Part shown: piece by piece, positions 51,101-57,100 of the stretch | Numbering within the stretch: position 1 is the stretch's first letter | Layout: each line of letters begins with the position of its first letter | Origin: Branchiostoma floridae | Taxonomy: Eukaryota; Chordata; Leptocardii; Amphioxiformes; Branchiostomatidae | Direction: 5' to 3' | Assembly: GCF_000003815.2 (NCBI RefSeq) | Contig: NC_049981.1 | Span: forward strand, 11,817,010 to 11,881,009 | Length of the DNA stretch: 64,000 bases | Notes under the pieces: model-generated | Database searches by the model: none | Told to the model about the DNA's origin: nothing | The model's input: the letters and a program-made list of their open reading frames with translations, nothing else | Made by a program: the position numbers and the translations under genes

Positions 51101-54100
51101 TGTAACATACACACAAGTGCGGGTGCTACTTGATAGGATGTCTATTTCTTACTCAAAAGTTACACTTTTTGTTTGTGACCAGTCCTTAAGGCCATAAAGA
51201 GTGGTAACTGAGGCATTTGGGGGTGTTTTTGGTGTCATGAAAATATCATGTTTGGATAATGCATGGGTCTTTATTTTTTTTTAGGAAGTACCTTATTGCA
51301 TAAAGGTGATTTATGCATATTAGCATGACGTCATGATGATGTCATAGAGAGCTATATGGCCACGCCCATTTGGGGAAAAAATGCCAGAAAAGTGTTCTGC
51401 CCCGCTTGTAATTCGACGATTGCTGTTGATACTTTACAGTATTGTATATAATGGTCATTTGAAAAGATCTGTGCGTGGATTTTGTCATATCATGTAATGC
51501 TGATTTTTTATGAATTTTTTTCCTCAAATTTTTATTACCCCATATGCTACCAGCAATTGGGAGCACTAAATAGCACCCTTTCGAGGCGGCTGCGCGAGAC
51601 ATTCTACCTTACAGGGTATATTTCAAAATAAGATCCATTTTAACTAATTTTGATGAACAGTTTTTGGGGCGTGTCGCTCCGATAATCACATTGTGGTGGT
51701 AGTAGTGACGCAATCCATTTTTATAGGTCATAAAAAAATCAAAATGATATTTTGAGGTCAGATTTGTATTCGGCATGTGCCAAAACCTCTGTATACCAAG
51801 TTTTGTTCTTGTATCTTCAAGGAGAGGGAAAATATGGTGTTTTTGCATATTTAATTAGCTGACTCAGATTTTATTACCCCTGGAACTCAATCATTCAGGA
51901 TTATTTATCATTTATGAATTAGATATGTAAATTTCATGGCCATAGTTCAATTCAGTATGTTACAAAACTCCAGTATACCAAGTTTTTTCCTTGTATCTTG
52001 TATGACTGCGGAGATATTGTAATCTTGCATATTTAATTAGCTGACCAGGAGAAATTATGGCGTAATTTTTAGGCTTTTGATGGCCATAACTCTCTAACGG
52101 TATGTCCGATTTTTTCGCAATAAAAACCATTTTATTTCTTTCACTAAAACCTATCCAATGATGTCAAGTTTGAAAAGCTTTGAAGAGTTTGAAATTTTTG
52201 TGTAATTTGAGACAGCTACTTTGACCTTGAAATTTGGCCAACAAATAGCAACATTTGATGGCCAAATTTTTGATTTTATAAAAATAGAAGTACATATCTA
52301 CTAACATTGATGGTTATTTTTCGGAAAGAAATCTTCCTCGGGCATACCTCCTGGCTACCTTAATGAAACAATACTTTTTCTATTATTCAAATATTGTCGA
52401 CATATATGCAAATGATCTTACGAGGCCCAACCAACAAAAAAAAAAAAAAACAATCATCAACATCTCAGTGGATGTGGAACTATCATCAAAGGATGAATAT
52501 CCAAAACTACGAATGAAAATGTAGTACTCACGCGTGAGTGGTATATCTGTGGAAAGAATAAACAACAATGTAACATTTGATTATCACCAGCACCAAAATC
52601 AACATAATCATCATCCTCAGCTCTAGTAAAACTTCTATGTCAGAACCCCAAGAAAGTCACGTCCATCAGCACATCTCAAATTCTTGAAATAGTTATGATA
52701 TTACATTGGGGGTTTTACATATGATTATTTACTATGAGAAAATGTAGTGCATGTGGAAACTAGATTGGAATAGTTACCCTTTTGGCAGATGTAATTATGT
52801 TTTTCCACACAGGCTTTGATGTCCCAGTCATATCCTGGTGGTGCCATGAGTGCGCATGCGCCTTGCCGGGTGTTGCCAGCTACGTCAGTGCCGCTCGCCC
52901 ATTGGCTGTTCTCGTCCTCCAGCTGCTCGGTCCCCGCGTCATCATAGACCCAGTTCCCGTTCACCACGGCCAGGCCTATCCAGTAGGACAGGGCGTCCCC
53001 CAGAGTAGCCTGGTACAGGAGATGTGTCTGCAGTACATTGTGGGTGATGACGCTCTTAACCTTCGAGGGCTCCAACCCAAGGTCATAGCAGTTGATATCG
53101 TGGAAGTTGAGGAACTTCGCTTTTTCCGAGGAAAAGGTGTAACAGACATCCCGATAGGCGACGCTGGTGCTGACGGATTCGTTTTGGAAACAACCTGTAG
53201 AAGGTATATATTTGCAATGAAGCTCTACCTATGATTTTAACAATAGAAATAACTGCACAAGTGCTGAACGTTGCGTGCTAATGATATACTAGTACTAAAA
53301 TGTAGGAAAGCCATCAAATACGATTTTTTGTAGTGCATAAGATGGAAAGATAGTACTCACTTGGAAGCTCCATACCTGAGGAAAAACAACACGCAAATTA
53401 TTACAACTCTCAAGCAATTGAAAAAAAAAGACGCTTTACTTAATCTACAGGCTCATAGATTTTGGTATTGGATGTCTGCCAATTGTGGAATATGATATGT
53501 CAAACCGTAGCCAGCGTGCTCTGATAGCGTTTACAAATGCTTTAAAGGTACGTTCGCTGTTGACAGTTCACACGCCTTCCAGCAGGCCAGCCGCCCCATA
53601 TATGATGGGAGCCCCACCCCTTCCGTTGAAATAATTAGCAATGGACCCGTCACAGCCCGAGTGGGTACGTTGCTACATGCCATTTTGTATCGAGGAGGGC
53701 ACAGTTTTCTGCTAGGGAGGACAACAGAATGACTTGTGTATTTCTATAATCTGTACAAAATATGTGGCCCACCTTTGCCTTATTGCCTTGTAATTGATGC
53801 TAAGCGCCCCTAGATTTTTTTTTTCCATTTGTTAGAATGAATTTGACTCACCCATTAGGGCAGGGGGTGAAATCCTGCCGCCATTCATTAATTAATCTTC
53901 TGTTTGTAGCTCTTTAAAATTCAGGATTGGAGTAATGACCTCTTGCTATGTTTACCCAATGAAATTATCTGACAGACCCAGTTTTGCACTGGTGGTAAAG
54001 ACTTGAGGTTTGACGTTCGTTTTGAAGTGATTGTTTATATATGTTTTGGCCAAGAGTTTCGATTTTGTGGCTCCTCTCCTGCCATGCAACATTGCAGAGC

Positions 54101-57100
54101 TTTTCCATTGTGTTTTAGAATTACGGGAGGCAGAAACGGTGCAAATGTTTCACTCACGTTTCTGGCAGATGTATCTCTTCCTGTCCACACAAGGTTTGAT
54201 TCCCCAGTCATAACTTGGCCCCACCATAGCTGCGCATGCACCAGGTATGCTCAAACCCTCTACGTCCGTGCCGTTCGCCCATTGGTTGTAATCGTCCGGA
54301 AGTAGCTGCGATCCCTGATCATCGTAAGTCCAGTTTCCGTTCAGGAAAGCCAGTCCGATCCAGTGGTCGCTGGCTTCTTGTTGACCATCTAGATACAGTA
54401 ACTGTTTCACGAGTACATTGTGGACATCCTCACTGGTGACTTTCACAGGCAGCAAGCCCAGCGCATAACAGTTGACATCGTGGAATTCCAGAAACTTCGC
54501 GGTTGCCGAGGAAAAGGTGTAACACGTTCCTGCATACGCCACACTGTGACTCACACCGTCATGGCTGAAGCATCCTGTAAAAAGCAAAGATAATCATATG
54601 AGACTAATGAAAGAACTCAAACGCGTACACCCTGCTGGAGGAAATCCCAAGTTTGCTATTCGAACATGTTTCCCTGTTTGGTGTAGTGCATTCAGCCCAA
54701 TGTATACACGTGCAGCAGAACTTACTAAGTAAGACATGCCAATATAGGACGCTTGATATGCAAGAAAATATTATCTATTGTTATAATATTTACGGGCAAG
54801 GGATATGTAGATGATACGAGCGTAGATATGGCTGCCAAGATAGTCAAATAGTTATATTGCATGTTGGAGTTGATGGACATGCGAAATACAGTGACGGTGT
54901 GATCTGAACGTTTACCTTGTGGTGCAGTTTCAGCTGCTGGTGTCGTTGCTGCTGTTGGATCCGTGGGAGGAACCGTTACACACGCTGTTGCCGTGGCTGA
55001 AACATTGACAAACAATACAATACAACATTACAAAAAAATACCAAAGATATAGCATGATGTATTAGCTATCAGTAGCTGGTTTTCTATTGCAGCTATTGGA
55101 TCTAATGATCCAAACATGAAAAATAACTCGTTTTTAAGTCATATTTTGACCACATTAATATGCTGGTCATCAGACGTGAATAAGATATAGAATATATCAT
55201 GTCTATGGTACTTACGAGGTTCTGGTGTTGGTGGCACTGAAACATAAAAAAATGTAAGTTAGAATATAAGACGTAAGCTAACTAAACACTGATGACAGGA
55301 TTTGAATGTAGTCGTATTTTTTTTTACTGGCGAGATATTCATAAAACAGAATCAATTGGTCTGTCTAAGAGATACTTGTAAATACATTTTAACAGCAAAA
55401 CAACTTTTACTTAAGTAGCGAGGTCTTCGATTCTATGTTTTTATATACTGTTCTTGTGACTTATATTGCAAATCGTGGCGCAGGTAAGATATACAAGGGA
55501 TACGTACGCCGTTCACAGATGAACCTGTTTCTCGTCGTGCAGTCTTGGATGACCCAGTCAAAGTTGTTGGACTCTCCGAGGGCGACGCACAGGTTTGGTC
55601 TCTGTGGACTGGCGGTGTTCTGGCCATCTGCCCACGACTCGAAACTTCCAAGAGTGGTTTGATCATTGAATGTCCATTCATCATTGCTAGAAGATAATCA
55701 AATGCTATCATGAAGTAGGAAAGCATGCTATTTGTGTATATCAACATATTCAGCATTCTGTGATATTTTGTATTGAATAATCACCTTTAGGCTAACCAAA
55801 CCAGATGTTTGTTGAAGATGTAGTAAGAAGGGTCATTGTATTTTCTTGTATATTCGTACCAGGTAGAGACATGTAATAGCAGGTAAATGTTTTGATAGAT
55901 GGTCTACAGCCTTTCCCTGACAATGACTCAATAGCCGAAGTTTCTAACGTACGTGTAAGCCAGCCCTATCCAGACGTCGCTCCCGGAAATCTGGTTCCTC
56001 TGGATCAGACGAACCAGCAGGGCGTGAATGTCGGAGTCCTTATCCAGAACTGCAACCGCGCCGTAGCTGGTGCAGCTAGTAGTCAGATAGGGGTTGAATT
56101 GTTCGTCGGAAGGAGGAATCAGGTAGCATTTACCGTTATACAGAGCACTGACCACGCCGCTGTCATCGTCGTAACAGGCTGAGGGAGATGAACATATTTG
56201 ATCATTAGGTATCGACAAACGAGGCCTCTTCTATCGTTTCGTTGCCTGAGCTTAAGTTTGACAAATCAAACTGGTTAGCCCTACAAAGATTTGTCATTTT
56301 TTAATGTATAACAGTGTTATGCCTCTCCTCCTATGAACTGGATCACTAATAACGTTATTTTTTCTGTGCCTCATGATACGTCTAATAAAACTGTATCGAC
56401 AAATTAAAAGAAATCGGCTGTTGTGAAAAATCAGGCGGAGAACAACAATACCCGAGGGGTAAGGCAAACTGCTCTTAGCAGAATAGTTAAGAAATAGACT
56501 GAAACATAGGCATCTGTGTTATCAGCTAAGTATGTCTGATTTACGTGAAAATGTTTAAGGATGGCTACCAGCATGCTACAAGTAAAGAGGATGATACTCA
56601 CGTGTTAATGCTATATCTGTGGAAAAGAACAGACAATGATGATAAAATTAATGTTTTTCATACTTAAAGTCATCGATAGCACAACAATAATGACGATTTT
56701 GATAACAAATCATAATCAAAAGTGATTTGCCAAAACAAAGCTATCTATGACAGTTGCAATACAAGTGAGTGGATAAAAAAATCAGAACCCAAAGAAAGTC
56801 AGATCCTATAGCACATCTCAAATTCATGTAGCAGCTACAGTCGTCGCTAGATGTGACATCGGGGAAGTTAGATATAATTATCTAATGAGTAAATGTAGTA
56901 CATAACACAATGCAACTAGATTGGAACAGTTACCCTTTTGGCAGATGTAATTATGTCTTTCCACACAGGCTTTGATGTCCCAGTCATATCCTGGTGGTGC
57001 CATGAGTGCGCATGCGCCTTGCCGGGTGTTGCCAGCTACGTCAGTGCCGCTCGCCCATTGGCTGTTCTCGTCCTCCAGCTGCTCGGTCCCCTCATCATTA

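Noticed and set aside
52782-53234. Plus-strand open frames opposite lectin domains (also 56938-57423 and 54236-54439)
   Set aside because: Shadows of the CTLD exons: they follow codon bias of the real strand and have no splice or domain support.
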